Source: Branchinecta lynchi
Taxonomy: Eukaryota > Arthropoda > Branchiopoda > Anostraca > Branchinectidae
NCBI GenBank assembly: GCA_023053575.1
Contig: JAKZAP010000009.1
Coordinates: forward strand, 21,743,869-21,807,868
Direction of reading: 5' to 3'
DNA length: 64,000 bases
The notes beneath the pieces are model-generated. The model was not told the origin of the DNA, ran no database searches, and was given only the letters and a program-made list of their open reading frames with translations. Made by a program: the position numbers and the translations under genes. Position 1 is the first letter of the stretch, and each line of letters begins with the position of its first letter. Of this stretch, positions 48,201 through 60,530 are shown one piece after another.

Positions 48201-51139
48201 ATCCATATCTGAACTTGGTTTTCTCAGATGAGTAGCTATTTGGCCTTAATCAGTTTCTGAATGTTCGAGGAGTTTGGCGATGACTGGATCTTGCTAAGAC
48301 AAGACCCAGTTGTGTGGATCAGACATTGAATTTTTTGGGATCCCATCGAAACCTTTGGTCTTGTTGTAACTATCATCTTCGCTTACTGCTTCCAAGGAGC
48401 TAATTTGTCAGAAGACCGGCTATGCAGTTTACCGGGTGTTTCCAAAGACTTAAGGATGACCGCGCTTGGCTACGAGAGGGGTATCCGACCTCGAACCTGG
48501 CCTAAAACGGTTGGAATTTTTTTTATTCCAGTCCTAAAAAGGCCCTAACTGTCAAGAAGGAAACCTTGAGTGAAACAGGACCTGTTTTGGACTGCACAGA
48601 AATTTTCTTGTAAGGTTTTCAGGCCAAGCTCGAGGTCATACAAATTCGAGATTGGATACCCCCCCTGTAAAACAACCGGGACGGATTTGTACTTTCTGCA
48701 GCAGACAACAAAGTTTCGAAGGAGTCAGGTACGTTACAATATTGTAACAGAAACTGTATCTACTGCGAGCTGACCTTTAAGTGCTTACATCACCTCAAGA
48801 ATTGCACAAATACCGCGTACGCTCGATAAGTGTCTTTCGGAAAACTTCCTATCTCTACATCACTCATTGCATCACCAGCCAAATGAAACTCAGCCCTGAT
48901 AGCGAAGATCAATATCTGATTTCCGACTAAGCTCGTGAAACTTCTTGCGATTGTTTTTTTCTTTTATTTTTCTTCACTTTAATCAAAAGGAATGATTGTG
49001 TTTCTGGGATCACAAAACGTAAGTGACGGGATATCTATGATTTCTTAAAAGTTGTCCGTCCGTCTGAGAGCACGATAATTCTCTAAGGGGTTGGATATTT
49101 TATTAAAACTTGGCATGAGGACTATTTGGGTCAAAGTACAGGCCAAGTTCGAAGATGAGCTCTGTAGCCCCACATTTAGGGGTGTAGGAGGGGTTGCAAA
49201 ATAAGGTGAAAAATGTTTCTAAAAGCTAATGAGATAGTCGATCTAGCGGTGGTGACATTGCTGAATCTGGATATGAAAATTTTCTCGCAAGACAAGTAGT
49301 TCACCCCGAACCCGGAAAATTTGTGAAAAGTAAAAGTTTGATCTGAAGTTGATTAGAGGTTCGATTTAAGTCTAGGCAAATGCTGGACCCGAATAATGAA
49401 ATTTATTTTCTTGTCGTATAACTGATTCGCACGAAAATTTGTGAAAAGTTAAAATTTAATCTGAACCTGATTAGTGGTTTTATTTAGGGGTAAGCAGACA
49501 TGCTGAATCCGAACATGAAAATTATTTTCTTGCCGAACATGTAGTTGGCCCGGAATCCGGCAAAAACCGGAAATTCAATATAAAACTTTTGTTATGGCAC
49601 TTGCAGCTTCGCTCAAGTGCCATATACCGATGACTTTTCGGTTCGTCGGTCCACTCTTCTCGAGTTAGGGTACTTCCAGAAGTGCTAGGATGATGAAACT
49701 TGACAGGCATATCAGCGGCGTGACCAAACAAACTTGGAAATTGTCACTTACCCGATCCAACCATCGTGGGGGTGGGGGAGGTTGTGGAATCCAGAAAATA
49801 GGTGCCTGCCTAACTTTCGATCGGGTGATCGGATCTTAATGAAACTTGATATTTGGAAAGAACTCGTGGCTCAGATGTCTCATCTCAAGTCCGGGCCGGA
49901 TCCGATGAATCTGGGAGGGAGTTGGAAGGGGAACCGGAAATAGTGTGAAACTCTCAGAATGGAGCGATCTAGATGAAACTTGGTTGGAAGAACAAGCACA
50001 ATCTCTAGATAAATAAATGACAAAACTGAACCGGATTCGGACACTGTGGGGGGCGTTCCGGAATTCCGGCGATCCGTAGTTGACGTACTTTCAGGTGGGC
50101 TAAGACGATAAAACTTGGCAGGCAGATCAGGGACCCGATCAGATTAACTTGGAGACGGTCACACGCCCGATCTGACCATCGTGGGGGGAGGGGGAGACGA
50201 CGGAATCCGGAAGTTAGTGGCAGGCATAACTTTTGAACGGGTTATTGGATCTTAATGAAACTAGATATCTTGAAAGCCTCATGTCTCAGATGTCCCATTT
50301 CAATTCCGGGCCGGATCCGATGAACTGGGGGGGGGGGGAGGCTGTAGGGGAGAACCGGAAATCTTATGAAACGCTTAGAGTGGAACGATCAGGATGAAAC
50401 ATAGTGGGGACTACAGGCACAAGTCCTAGGTGCATCAGTGACAGAATCGGATTCGGGTACCGAAGGGGGGGGGGGGGGTGCAAGTGAGTCAAAGTACTTC
50501 CAGATGTGCTAAGACGAAAAAACTTTACTGGAGCATTATAATCGAGCATCGTCACTTCTCCGATCCGACCATTCTTTAAAGAACTCATCTTAACCACAAA
50601 ATACAAAAAATACTTTTAAGCAAAATTTCCTTTTTTAAGATCGCCATGAGTACATGATCATTTTTGCCTCAAGGATTTTGCTTAGAAATTAATTTTAGCA
50701 CCATTCAACCGAAAGTGAAAAAAAAAAATTTGACCATCACTTCCAGCCTATGAAGCCAGCCTTGCAAGTTTGGCGCATCTTAACCGAAAAAGTGAAAAGA
50801 AAATACTTTTGACCATTACTTCCATCTGACCCAGCCTTGCCAGTTTTTGTTTTCCTTCTTGATTTCTCTCTCCTAGTTTTATATTTAAAGTGAAACCATA
50901 TGTTAAATTTTCAGCCCCCTTCATTTTTTCTTGTTGGTTTATTACTTACCATATATGATTGCAAGTGCCATAGGAGCTTACAGCTCTTGTTTTTTTTATT
51001 TATGTAGTCAACATACGGCGAAGATCGAGACATGCTGTTGCAGCTTTTAACATACTAAATATCGGCTAGAGATCCGGTACTGGAATAAGGAGACATGCTG
51101 AATCAAATTTAGAACTTTGTTTCCTTGACGGATAAGCTG
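45240..51139. mobile_element. 5.9 kb foldback element
   Basis: Left arm 45240-48114 and right arm 48320-51139 are inverted copies, each about 2.8 kb, around a 205-bp centre. Matches run from AGCTTATCCGTCAAGG / CCTTGACGGATAAGCT at the outside to GGTTTCGATG.GATCCC at the inside. Each arm contains a whole family P repeat, a part of family G and a family S element. No coding sequence. The arms show scattered differences, so it is not an assembly mirror. Confidence 0.85.
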
Positions 51140-53264
51140 GCAAAATTTGCCAAACCTAGAAATTTGGATCGAAAGGTTCGCCTCTCAATGTTACCAGCTC
51201 TTTTGCTCTGCATGCAGTTCGCCGAGAGTATTCTACTGCTAAAAGGAGGAATTTGGTCAATTGGTCAAGTTGGACTGAAGTCGATTAGAGATGAAATGTT
51301 GGAGTAAATATGCATGCTGAATCCATGTCTGAACTTAGTTATAGGATATGATTTAAGGGTGTCTTTGCTTGGTGGAATTTGCGGCTTCCAGACTTCTTGG
51401 ATTGTACATCGGCGCAGATAATATGTAAAGTGTGTAGATTTATCGATGAAGGAGTAAAGTTTCGTGAGAATAGAAGTTGAATTTTTGTTATATTTTCTTT
51501 AATTTAGTTGCATAATTAGTGTATAGCCTGTTCATGTATATGGCCTCTGGCTTTAAATACAGATTATTATTATTATTATTATTATAGCAAAATGTTAAAG
51601 GGGTTTGGCGACGACAGAAATCTACAAGATTCTTTTGTCTGGGTCAAGTAGTCGAATAAATATTCAATATTTGCGACCACATCGAAACCTTTGTTCTTGT
51701 TTATCCCAGAACCAAGGTCCCCCGGACAATCTGGAAAATCTTCTCATCAAGCATCATCTTTCTTACGTTAGTTGCGTTTTTGATTTAAGTCTTCAAACCC
51801 AAACCGTTTTTGGTCGCCGGTCACAGTTCCTTTGTCCTTCAAACTTTGGCCGTCGAACTTCGTGAGCTACCAAGTTCGAAGTTTGCTGGAAACGTTGAAG
51901 CAACTGCGACCGGGAAAGGATCGCCGGAGTCGTAAAAACACAAATTAAAGCACAATGGACACTTCTAATGCTTTACTTTGTATTAAATGCTTCAGAAAAT
52001 AAACATTTCCGACTTCCTTTAGAAGGCGCCACGAAAATCGGCTGTTTTCTTGTTATCCCTTGTCTTCACCTCTCTGACATTTCGATGATCCAAATCTTAG
52101 GAGCTGGTATATCATGGCAGGAAATTCAAAAACTCCCAGCAATGCTTGATAGAAAAGGATATATTTGAGATGTCACCAAAGTCAAGCCGCAGAAAGTGCA
52201 TATTAAAAGTTTTTCTTTGTGGAATAGTTTTGTGAAGCTTGATTAACTTGCTTTATAAAATGTACCAGAATATACAATAAGCTTAAAAAAAATCTGAATT
52301 ATACAAGCTGATTTATGCATGGAATAAAGATCTACTAAGTATTATAAGAAACATCACTTTTCTTTGTCCAAGATATTAAATTGAGCATGTACTTGCCCAA
52401 AAAATTACGCTTTGAAATATCACAGAGAGGAAACTGTTGAAAAAGCTGCTGATCTAGGGGGTAAGCATTGTTCCTAGATTGTTACAGAGTGAGATTGGGG
52501 TAGTTTGATGTGCCCATTGAACTTTAAGCAAACGATGAACATCGACGGCGTTTCAAAGCGGAAATTAAGCAACCGGCTAAGCCAACGGCGAACAAAACTT
52601 CGATAAAAGACGCAACTATTACTTATTAGGTGCATACGTCGCACCCCTGGTACTATCTGGGCTTTTGTCTGGTCTTCTGTATTTTGTCGCCATCTGGTGG
52701 TGACGTCTCAGCGGAACCTGCATCCCGACCAGGCTCGATTAGTCCGACCTGGTGATGAATGACAAGACAACTATAACTTGGGAAACACTTTACAGTACTG
52801 AGGAGTCCACCAGTAGCAGTAAGGACCCTTTTGGCAAACAACGCAGCTTGTGCTAAGAATTGTCTCTGAAATAATCGCCAGTTACAGAACGCTAAAACGA
52901 TAGAAAATGCTAAAACGTGCAAAGCTAGGAATATCTCCTGGAGGATTTTGCGTACTTTAAGCATACCCTCCACACCACACATTAGAATACAATAGTGTTT
53001 ATTTAGCATCGAATGGGTCATACGCAGATTTTTGTAGACACGACAAACAAATATGTAAATGCATTGAAAACAAAGTGATCCTACTACACATAAATAAACT
53101 ATCTCCTAAACTATTCCCCCTCACATATTCTACCACCATTTTAATAACGTTGTCTTTGGTCGACGTCAAAATACCAGGGAAGAGCAACCCTCCCCCGAAC
53201 TGGTCCGGTAGAGGAGACTCCTGGCACTGCCGTTTTTGTTGAATAATTTATCTTCTTTTTTTAC
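51140..53264. other. non-genic, no recognised gene
   Basis: 51300-51700 carries degenerate family G sequence (ATGCTGAATCCATGTCTGAAC; ATCGAAACCTTTG). A TTA microsatellite is at 51566-51585. Short open frames at 51605-51865 and 51968-52168 have no recognisable domains or splice context. 52653-53190 also shows nothing I can name. Confidence 0.4.
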
Positions 53265-53479
53265 CAGAGGCTATAGCAAAAATGTTTTTTTTTGGGGGGG
53301 GGGGAGGTATTTACCGACTGGTCGGTCATTTTTACCGACCGTTATTGCAAAATAAACGACTGTTTTTAAGGAAAAATTAAACGTTTTTACAAAAAATCGT
53401 GGCGCTTCTCTTATTTTTACCGACTGGCTGACACATTGAAGGCGGGGGGGGGGGGGGCACCCAGTGCGTGGCGCCCCTG
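53265..53479. mobile_element. hAT element with G runs
   Basis: CAGAGGCTATAGCAAAAATG start, GTGGCGCCCCTG end, CCGACTGGTCGGT and CCGACTGGCTGACA inside; flanks TTTTTTAC / GTTTTAAC match 6/8. Short relative of 44299-44650. Confidence 0.65.
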
Positions 53480-53507
53480 GTTTTAACTCAAAGGCCTCTC
53501 GCGCATT

Positions 53508-53789
53508 CCCGATGAAAAATTTTATCTCAATATGTATGATGATATGATATATATGTATGAAGTTATACGAAAAAGTAGCATGCTGCACGAATATGCATCT
53601 ATGTCAAGGCTACCCTGTTACTGCATTCATGCTACTATTAGCAAAACTGGATGGTAGTGTAGCAAGACAGGATGCTACTGTATACTAACGCTTAAGATTT
53701 GCCTCATCTGAACACACATTAAATGATAGAATCCATTACTAGTACAAATCAATACATGCAACAACGTAGGCTACAAATTTTTCATCGGG
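53508..53789. mobile_element. MITE family E copy
   Basis: CCCGATGAAAAATTTTATCT start and AAATTTTTCATCGGG end, TT on both sides. Confidence 0.75.
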
Positions 53790-54208
53790 TTGGTTTTGAT
53801 CAAATTAAGCATTAACGATTCGTTCCGATGTGGCGTTTGCAACAAAATGATGCAACGTAGGTTTTCCCAGCTTTTTTGAAGGAAACGTAGTTTCCGAAAT
53901 AAACAGGATTTGCCGTGTCTTTGCCAGGAAAATTCCGGAAACGAGTCGTCAGAACAAACACGTGTGTCATTACTATTTCGTACATTTACTTAGTGATTAG
54001 ATAAAGGTGGGATGTGGTTCAAATTGGAACAGATACTGCGGCTTACTTAGTGAACCGTGTAGAAACCGAGTGGAACGAATAATAGCTTTAGTAGACAGTA
54101 TCTGGTGATCGAAAATGGTCAGAGCAGGAGTGGTATTTGGACTTGTTTGCGTCTGGAGCTGTAAGTCTATATTTTGTTGTTTACAAACAATAATGCAGTA
54201 AAAGATAA
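53790..54208. other. non-genic
   Basis: No gene or repeat partner recognised. Confidence 0.35.
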
Positions 54209-54613
54209 GGTGTATTCTCGCCGTTCCCCCAGGACCACTTGAGGAGTCCCTGCGTTTTTCTTTGTCCCGGGGACTCATTCCCCGTATTCTATTCCCCACG
54301 GTCGGGGAATGCTCGGATTATCACCACCATCATCAAAAAGGACTCCCTTTCAGATTCGGAGGGGCATCAGTTTTAGCTGGTGTTGGAGCAATATAAAATT
54401 AATTAGAAACAATCAGAATAAGCAAAACCAAAAATAAAGTGAATCCTGACGAATTACAATTGCATATTTTTTTTTTCGAACAAAATCCATTTTGGAAGCA
54501 TTCCCTGCGTTCTCGCTGTTTTTGTACGCGGAGTCCGCATGGAGTGACTCCGTCTATTTTCGCCGTTCGCTTCGATTCCCCGAGGAGCCCTCGGGGAACG
54601 GCGAGAATACGCC
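54209..54613 (+). mobile_element. MITE family D, most complete copy
   Basis: Ends GTGTATTCTCGCCGTTCCCC / GGGGAACGGCGAGAATACGCC. Interior CCCGGGGACTCATTCCCCG, AGATTCGGAGGGGCATCAG and ACGCGGAGTCCGCATGGAGT. 405 bp, non-coding. Confidence 0.75.
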
Positions 54614-54780
54614 TATACTGAATAGATATTGCGCGAACATATAGTGTGACAGTGCGGGATTTTTTGCGTACATTTCAATGGTCAGTGAAGTCGCCGGAAC
54701 TGTAGACTTGACAAATGGTCGCAAGGAGAAGGCGATAGTTCTCCCAAAGGATCAGATCTCGACTTTACATTCTATTATTT

Positions 54781-55163
54781 GCGTTTGCAGATACCCTTGT
54801 ATCTGTTACCACAGTAACTGAGCCTGCAATTAGTCGTTTTTGCAGTTACCGTGATATCTGATATAGGGTTGCTCTGCAAAAAACGACTATTGCCGGAATC
54901 GCACTTTTCTAAGTTATCCTAAAAGAAAAACTGATATCCAGTCACATCACTGAGTGACTTTTCCGATACCACGATCAGTTACCGCGGTCGGACCGTGGTA
55001 TCTGAATATCAGATACCACGATAACTGCAAAAACGCCTGTTGATCGTGGTATCAAATACCCCGGTAACTCGAAAACGACTTTACACCGTGGTATCAGATA
55101 CCCCAGTAATTCGAAAACGACTTTACACCGTGGTATCAGATACAATGGTATCTGTAAAAACGC
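54781..55163. mobile_element. MITE family B copy
   Basis: Ends GCGTTTGCAGATACC / GGTATCTGTAAAAACGC; a 54-bp block (CGAAAACGACTTTACACCGT) is tandemly duplicated near the right end. Confidence 0.7.
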
Positions 55164-55323
55164 AACTATTGCCTCAAAACAGCCGGCTTTAGTATGTTGC
55201 ATCCCTGAATGCTGATGAGATATAAAATCTGCCTCCTTTTCTATTGACTTCTGAGTCTTAATTGATTTCAGAAATGAATGGAGCATTCAGTAACGAACCT
55301 CTAACGAAATCGGCGCGTATGTA

Positions 55324-55480
55324 CACCGTAAAAAGTTTCTCGGAATAAGGATGCAGTAGTTGCTACTGGGATTAATCTTATCTCTACTGGGATAAGATTA
55401 ATCCGAATTAGGTTAATCTTACCTCAATAAAGACAAGATTAATCCCAGTAGCAAATACTGCAAGATTTCTTTTTACAGTA
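55324..55480. mobile_element. short mariner-like MITE
   Basis: Ends ACCGTAAAAAGTTTCT / AGATTTCTTTTTACAGT next to TA. An inner palindrome has TTGCTACTGGGATTAATCTT and its complement. Confidence 0.65.
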
Positions 55481-55559
55481 TAATTCACCATATATAATTA
55501 TACGTAATAATTTCACCACATACCTTTTTTTACTATCTCTATGTCACAAGTGTTGATAG

Positions 55560-55855
55560 ATAAGATAGATAATATTTAATTGCACAGAAAAGGCAAAAGG
55601 CCATGGCAACAAGATAAAAAGCGACCCTGGGGAATCTTGCCAGCCTCCTCGCATCATCAAACTGACGGCTACCACTCAGACTACACATCCATTTCTCATC
55701 AAACACCCTCACGCGTTCTACAAACACTTCATTACACACTTCCGTTCTCACATACCACACTTCCATTCTCATCTCCACACATTGGACAGGAGAAATACTG
55801 GCCACAACCTTCGGAAGAACTTCCAATATACTTTCTTCTTATCCCAAGCGGTTAA
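55560..55855 (-). repeat. possible non-LTR 3' end with GATA tail
   Basis: On the minus strand a 95-codon open frame runs into CAATTAAATATTATCTATCT and ends in a (GATA)n tract, like a LINE/SINE 3' end. No domain recognised. Confidence 0.3.
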
Positions 55856-55977
55856 CAGTCTGCCCTAAGACACCACATCAACTTTACTTCCTCCCTTTTT
55901 AAACGCACCTTGGAAAATGTTTCTTCCCCCCTCGCCATATTGAGACAATGGAGGACTTTCAAAAGGCACTGTCTAGG

Positions 55978-57320
55978 GAACCGGGAGCTGTACTGTATGT
56001 CCTACGGGCTACGGAACCGGTAGTTCTCACGGAAACCAAACCATATGAGCTACGATTGACGTCATTGATTGACGTCATTGAGTAACGGAAACTTGTATGT
56101 GCTGGCTCCCGTTCCGGTAGTAAGTGGAAATAGCTCACGGAAACTTCATCGCACCAGCTTCTCGTTCGGTAGTCTCACGGAATTGTGTACTCAGGAGCTA
56201 GGGAGCCGGTAGTTGATACCGAAAACTGTATGTAGTAGTAGTAGTAGTAGACAGGTTTAATAGAAAAACTTGGCAGCATCGCTGATTTGCGTTTCTTTAC
56301 AACAGATTCAAAATCAAACTACGTATAATGGGAGCTTGTGTTTCGGTAGTGTCTACGTGAAATATAGAACTCACGGAATAGTTTGCGTGAAAGCTAGGAT
56401 ACCGAGATTTTCACTGACTTGGAGAAAATAACATGGGAAAGAACAGCTCACGGATATGGCTATGGGCTAGGGTCCCCGTAGTGCCAAAAAATAAAAATAA
56501 TTTAACTGACGGACCCATGTCAGCGCAGACTAGGAAACCGGAATTGAGTATTTTTAACTCACGGAACCGAACTCCCATGGGCTAGGGTTCCAGTAGCGTA
56601 AAAGAAAAAAAAGAACTCGCGGAGACATGTCAATATGGACTTAAAAGAGACCGGTAGCAAATATTATCAACTCATGCGGTAAGAAGCACTACTGGAACCC
56701 TAGCCCATGGAAGTTGAATTATGTGAGCTGTACCGACTCGAAGTCCATAGTTGGGTTCCGTGAGTTAAAAATATTCACTTCCGGTTTCCTAGTCTGCACT
56801 GACCGAGTTCTACTTTTATTTTTTTTATTTTTTTTTTGAACTACCGGAACCCTAGCCCGTAGCCATCTGTGTCCGTGAGCTGGTCATTTTCAACCGAATA
56901 GTTCTTACTATCGGTACCTTAGCTCTCAATTGGTTCCGGTAGTGGATTTTTTCCCATCTTATTTTCTCTAAGTCAGTGAAAATCCCGGCATCCTAGCTCT
57001 CATCCAAACTATTCCGCGAGTTCTGTATTCCACGTAGACACTACCGGAACACAAGCTCCAATTATACAGTTTCCGGTATCAACTACCGGCTCCCTAGCTC
57101 CTGAGTACACAATTCCCTGAGACTACCGGACGAGAAGCTGGTGCGACGAAGTTTCCGTGAGCTATTTCCACTTACTACCGGAACGGGAGCCAGCACATAC
57201 AAGTTTCCGTTAGTCAATGACGTCAGATCCCGGAATCGCAGCTCATATGGTTTGGTTTCCGTGAGGACTACCGGTTCAGTAGCACGTAGGACACAAAGTA
57301 CGGCTTCGGGTTCCCTAGAC
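55978..57320. mobile_element. 1.3 kb foldback element
   Basis: Left arm about 55980-56650 and right arm about 56690-57320 are inverted (CTACGGAACCGGTAGTTCTC / AGGACTACCGGTTCAGTAGC; GGAGCTAGGGAGCCGGTAGT / ACTACCGGCTCCCTAGCTCC; CCATGGGCTAGGGTTCCAGT / TGGAACCCTAGCCCATGG). Arms are made of repeated CACGGAA/TTCCGTG and CGGTAGT motifs. A GTA microsatellite and about 80 bp of unrelated sequence sit at 56227-56310 in the left arm only. Confidence 0.8.
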
Positions 57321-58019
57321 CAGTGGTTCCCAATCGGTGGTACGCGTACCCAAAGGGGTACGCGTACCCAAAGGGGGACGCGAGACCCTTTCAAGGGGTA
57401 CGCGAAGGTATTAAAATCAGTTTAGCCTGTAGCTTCAAAATTTGCGTCACTCACTTTTGATTGCTAAAAGTCTAGTATTACCAGTAGAAGGCAGAGGCAC
57501 CAGTAGCCAAAATTGTGTTTTGGGGGGCATACCGGCTGGTTGGTATACTGGTTACTGACTGGTTGGTCATTTTTAACGAATTTTTCCAAAAATCATTGTT
57601 TTTGCGAAAAGTCGTGGCGCTTTTCTTTTTCCGTCTATGGCCGACCCCTTTGGTGGAAGGGTTGTTCCTAAACCGTACGTGACACCACTGATTATAAGCT
57701 GTTCAGGGTTACGAATTAATCCAACGAAAATGTTTGCGATGCAGCTTGATAAAGGCACGAAAGACATCAAAATCCAAACAGAGAAACAAGATGACTGGAC
57801 AAAATATTGCCGTTACCGAGTCCGTTAGTCACATCGAGCCGAGATTTGACAAAACTTTAGCAACAAAGCAGCCTCACTTGCCTAAGTTTTTTGTATATAA
57901 ATATGTATATATAACTAGCGATAATAAATATCTTCTCTTCACGTTCTGAAAACGGGGTACGCAAACTTTTCGACCCTTGATTAGGGGTACGCGGTTACGG
58001 AAAAGGTTGGGAACCACTG
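57321..58019. mobile_element. hAT non-autonomous element
   Basis: CAGTGGTTCCCAATCGG start and GGTTGGGAACCACTG end are the classic hAT termini. Flanks CCCTAGAC / CCCTAAGG match 6/8. GGGTACGCG direct repeats near the left end. A piece of the CCGACTGG family lies at 57505-57690. No transposase found. Confidence 0.82.
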
Positions 58020-58025
58020 CCCTAA

Positions 58026-59304
58026 GGCGTATTCTCGCCGTTCCCCGAGGACTCCAATTGAGGAGTCCCCGCGTTTTTATGGCACTTGCCTTCCGGCCAA
58101 GTGTCATATACCGATCACTTTTCTGTCGGTCGGTCCGGTGTTCGCGAGTTAGGGTACTTCCAGATGTGCTAGGATGAGGAAACTTGGTAGGCATATCAGG
58201 GACCCAACCAAACTGACTTGGAAATAGTCACTTTCCCGGTTTGACCATCGTGGGGGGGGGTTGGAGTGAGGGGAATCCGGAATATTGAGGCATGCGTAAC
58301 TTTTGATCGGGTGATCGGATCTGAATAAAACTTGATACGTAGGAACAACACATGCCTCACCTGTCCCGTTGTACTTCCGGAACGGACCCGCCAGCTGTCG
58401 GGGGAGTTGGAGTGGGGTACCGGAAATATCGTGACACGCTTTGAGTGGAAGGATCGGGATGAAACAAGCACAAATCCTTGATACATTGTCGACATAACCA
58501 GATCGGATCCGTGCACTGTGGGGGGGGAGGCTGGGTCCCGATTTTCCGGTTATCACGGGTTAGGGTACTTCCAGATGTGATAGGACGATGGAACTTGGCA
58601 GACTTATCAGGAACCCGACAAGGTTGACTTAAGAAAAGTCATTTCCCCGATCAGACCATCGGGGGGGGGGGCAGAGGGATGGGAAATCCGAGATCTTTAG
58701 GCAAGCATAACTTTCGAACGGGACATCAAATACAAACAAAATTTGACAGTCGGAAAGAGCTCGTGTCGCGGATATACCATTTCGTGTCAGGACCGGATCC
58801 GATAACTCGGGGGGGGGGGGGGAGATGATTGGATGGGTATCGAAAATCTCGGAACAAGCTTAGAGTGGTGGGACCGGGACAAATCTTAGCTTTTACCATT
58901 ACCTACTACCTATTCTTGCAAGTGCCATGTGAGTTTACAGCTCTTGTTCTTTGTCCCGGGGACTCACTCTCCGTATTCTCGCGATTCCGCACGGATGGGG
59001 AATGCTCCGATTATCATCACCATCATTAAATAGGACTCTCTTTCACGTTTAGATGGATAATCAGTTTTTGCTGGTAGTTACTTACTAGTTACTTAAAATT
59101 ACTTAAAAACAATCAGAATAAACAAAACCAAAAATAAAGTGGAGCAAGACTAATTTCGTCAACTGCATATTTATTTTTAGAAGAAAACTCGTCTTGGAAG
59201 CATTCTCCGTGTTCTCGTTGTTTTCCGGACGCGGAGTCCGCTTGGAGTGACTCCCTCTAATCTCGCCGTTCCCCGAGGAGTCCTCGGGGAACGACGAGAA
59301 TACG
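58026..59304 (+). mobile_element. MITE family D split by a family P repeat
   Basis: GGCGTATTCTCGCCGTTCCC start and GGGGAACGACGAGAATACG end. Family P occupies 58079-58947, between GCGTTTTT and CTTTGTCCCGGGGACTCA, which are adjacent in the 54209 copy. Confidence 0.78.
58079..58947 (+). repeat. hairpin-ended repeat family P inserted in MITE D
   Basis: Starts ATGGCACTTGCCTTCCGG with its hairpin; ends AAGTGCCATGTGAGTTTACA then GCTCTTG. Interior has two units with GGGGGGG tracts and CTAGGATGAGGAAACTTGGT. Its borders against the host MITE define the element ends. Confidence 0.75.
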
Positions 59305-59506
59305 AATAGTAAGGCAATTTTCTCGGAGGTTCGCTGCGCAAGCGGATTCAAAGGATGTCTATCAAGATCTATCAAGCTTTATTGTTGCTTTTTGTCTCTG
59401 TTTGAATGAAGTTAGTGTGATTGTAGGACGGATTAGAAATAGCCAACGACGCTATTAACAAACCGTTCAAAAAGGACAGTTGCAACACTCGATGACAATT
59501 AGCCAC

Positions 59507-60026
59507 TGGGATCGACTAAAAAGAGGGATCGACTAAAACCAGGAAGGGGCAAGAAAAGCAGGAAGGCATACTAAAACCAGGAAGGACATACTAAAAGAGG
59601 AAGGCTGTCGCCAGGTTCGCCGCACCGTTCCCTTCCTCTATTGGTATTCTTTGAGGGGTCGGCAAGCTTTCAAATTAAAAGTGCACCATCCCTTCCTCGT
59701 TTTAGTATCCTGACCTGGGTAGGCATTAAGTTCAGTCAGGGGTCGCAACTAGACAAATTGTAATTCCATTTCTCGTTCTGACGGTAGGCCACTAAAATCC
59801 TCCGAGTCCAGCGAGAGCGAGATGGTGAACTTTAGGTTTGAAAAGTTGCCGACCCCTCGAAGAATACTAAACAGAGGAAGGGCACGGTGCATCTTTTGAG
59901 TTTTTCGCAGCCTTGAATTCTGGTGACATCCTCCCTCGTTTTAGTATGCCCTTCCTGGTTTTAGTATGCCTTCCTGCTTTTCTCGCGTTCCCTTCCCTTC
60001 CTGGTTTTAATCGATCCCCTAAAAAG
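59507..60026. mobile_element. 0.5 kb foldback element
   Basis: GGGATCGACTAAAACCAGGA ... GGCATACTAAAACCAGGAAG on the left and TTAGTATGCCTTCCTGCTTT, CCTGGTTTTAATCGATCCC on the right. Inner arms TTCTTTGAGGGGTCGGCAAG / TTGCCGACCCCTCGAAGAAT. Confidence 0.65.
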
Positions 60027-60530
60027 AGGCACGGCAGAATACGAGTAATAAAAAGAGATTAACCAGTAGTAAAAGTAGACAAGTATGTGGGATTTCGTAA
60101 ATCCAGAGCCTAAAATAAGGCACGTTAGAACATTATTCCTGCCCCTCACTCTAAATCCTGAAAGGACCCTTTTAGTTTTCGCGCCTTCAGTTCAGTTCAG
60201 TTTTCAGTTTTATTAAATTCAAAATAAATGAACAAAATAAGTTTCGACCCCATGGCCCGTTACGTAGGGGTTAAAATCAAAATAATCAACAAATGAACGA
60301 GTCTCTTCACTCTTACAATAAAATAAAGAAAGAATATTGAAGAATTTGTTTTATTTTTACTTACCGCTCCATTCTCAAAGTTCACCTCCAGGTCCACGCC
60401 GATCTCGCACAATCACTAATTTCAACATATAAATAAATAACTAAATGAGCCTCTTTTCAGTACTCCTGCCGCCTACACTAAACGTGCCGTGCCGTGCCTC
60501 TTTCTGGTCGATCCCTTAGACACTGACTAA
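60027..60530. other. non-genic
   Basis: GAGGCACGGCA at 60025 and GTGCCGTGCCTCTTT at 60490 are inverted, so this may be a separate TIR element of about 490 bp. TTCAGTTCAGTTTTCAGTTT at 60185 resembles a retroelement end. No gene. Confidence 0.35.

Noticed and set aside
48115..48319. Gene in the loop of the giant foldback
   Set aside because: The centre matches the family G repeat at 41340-41600 and has no open frame of note.
55580..55855. Protein-coding gene on either strand
   Set aside because: Both strands stay open because of Thr/His- or Val/Glu-like low-complexity repeats; it ends in a GATA tail, more like a retroelement end.
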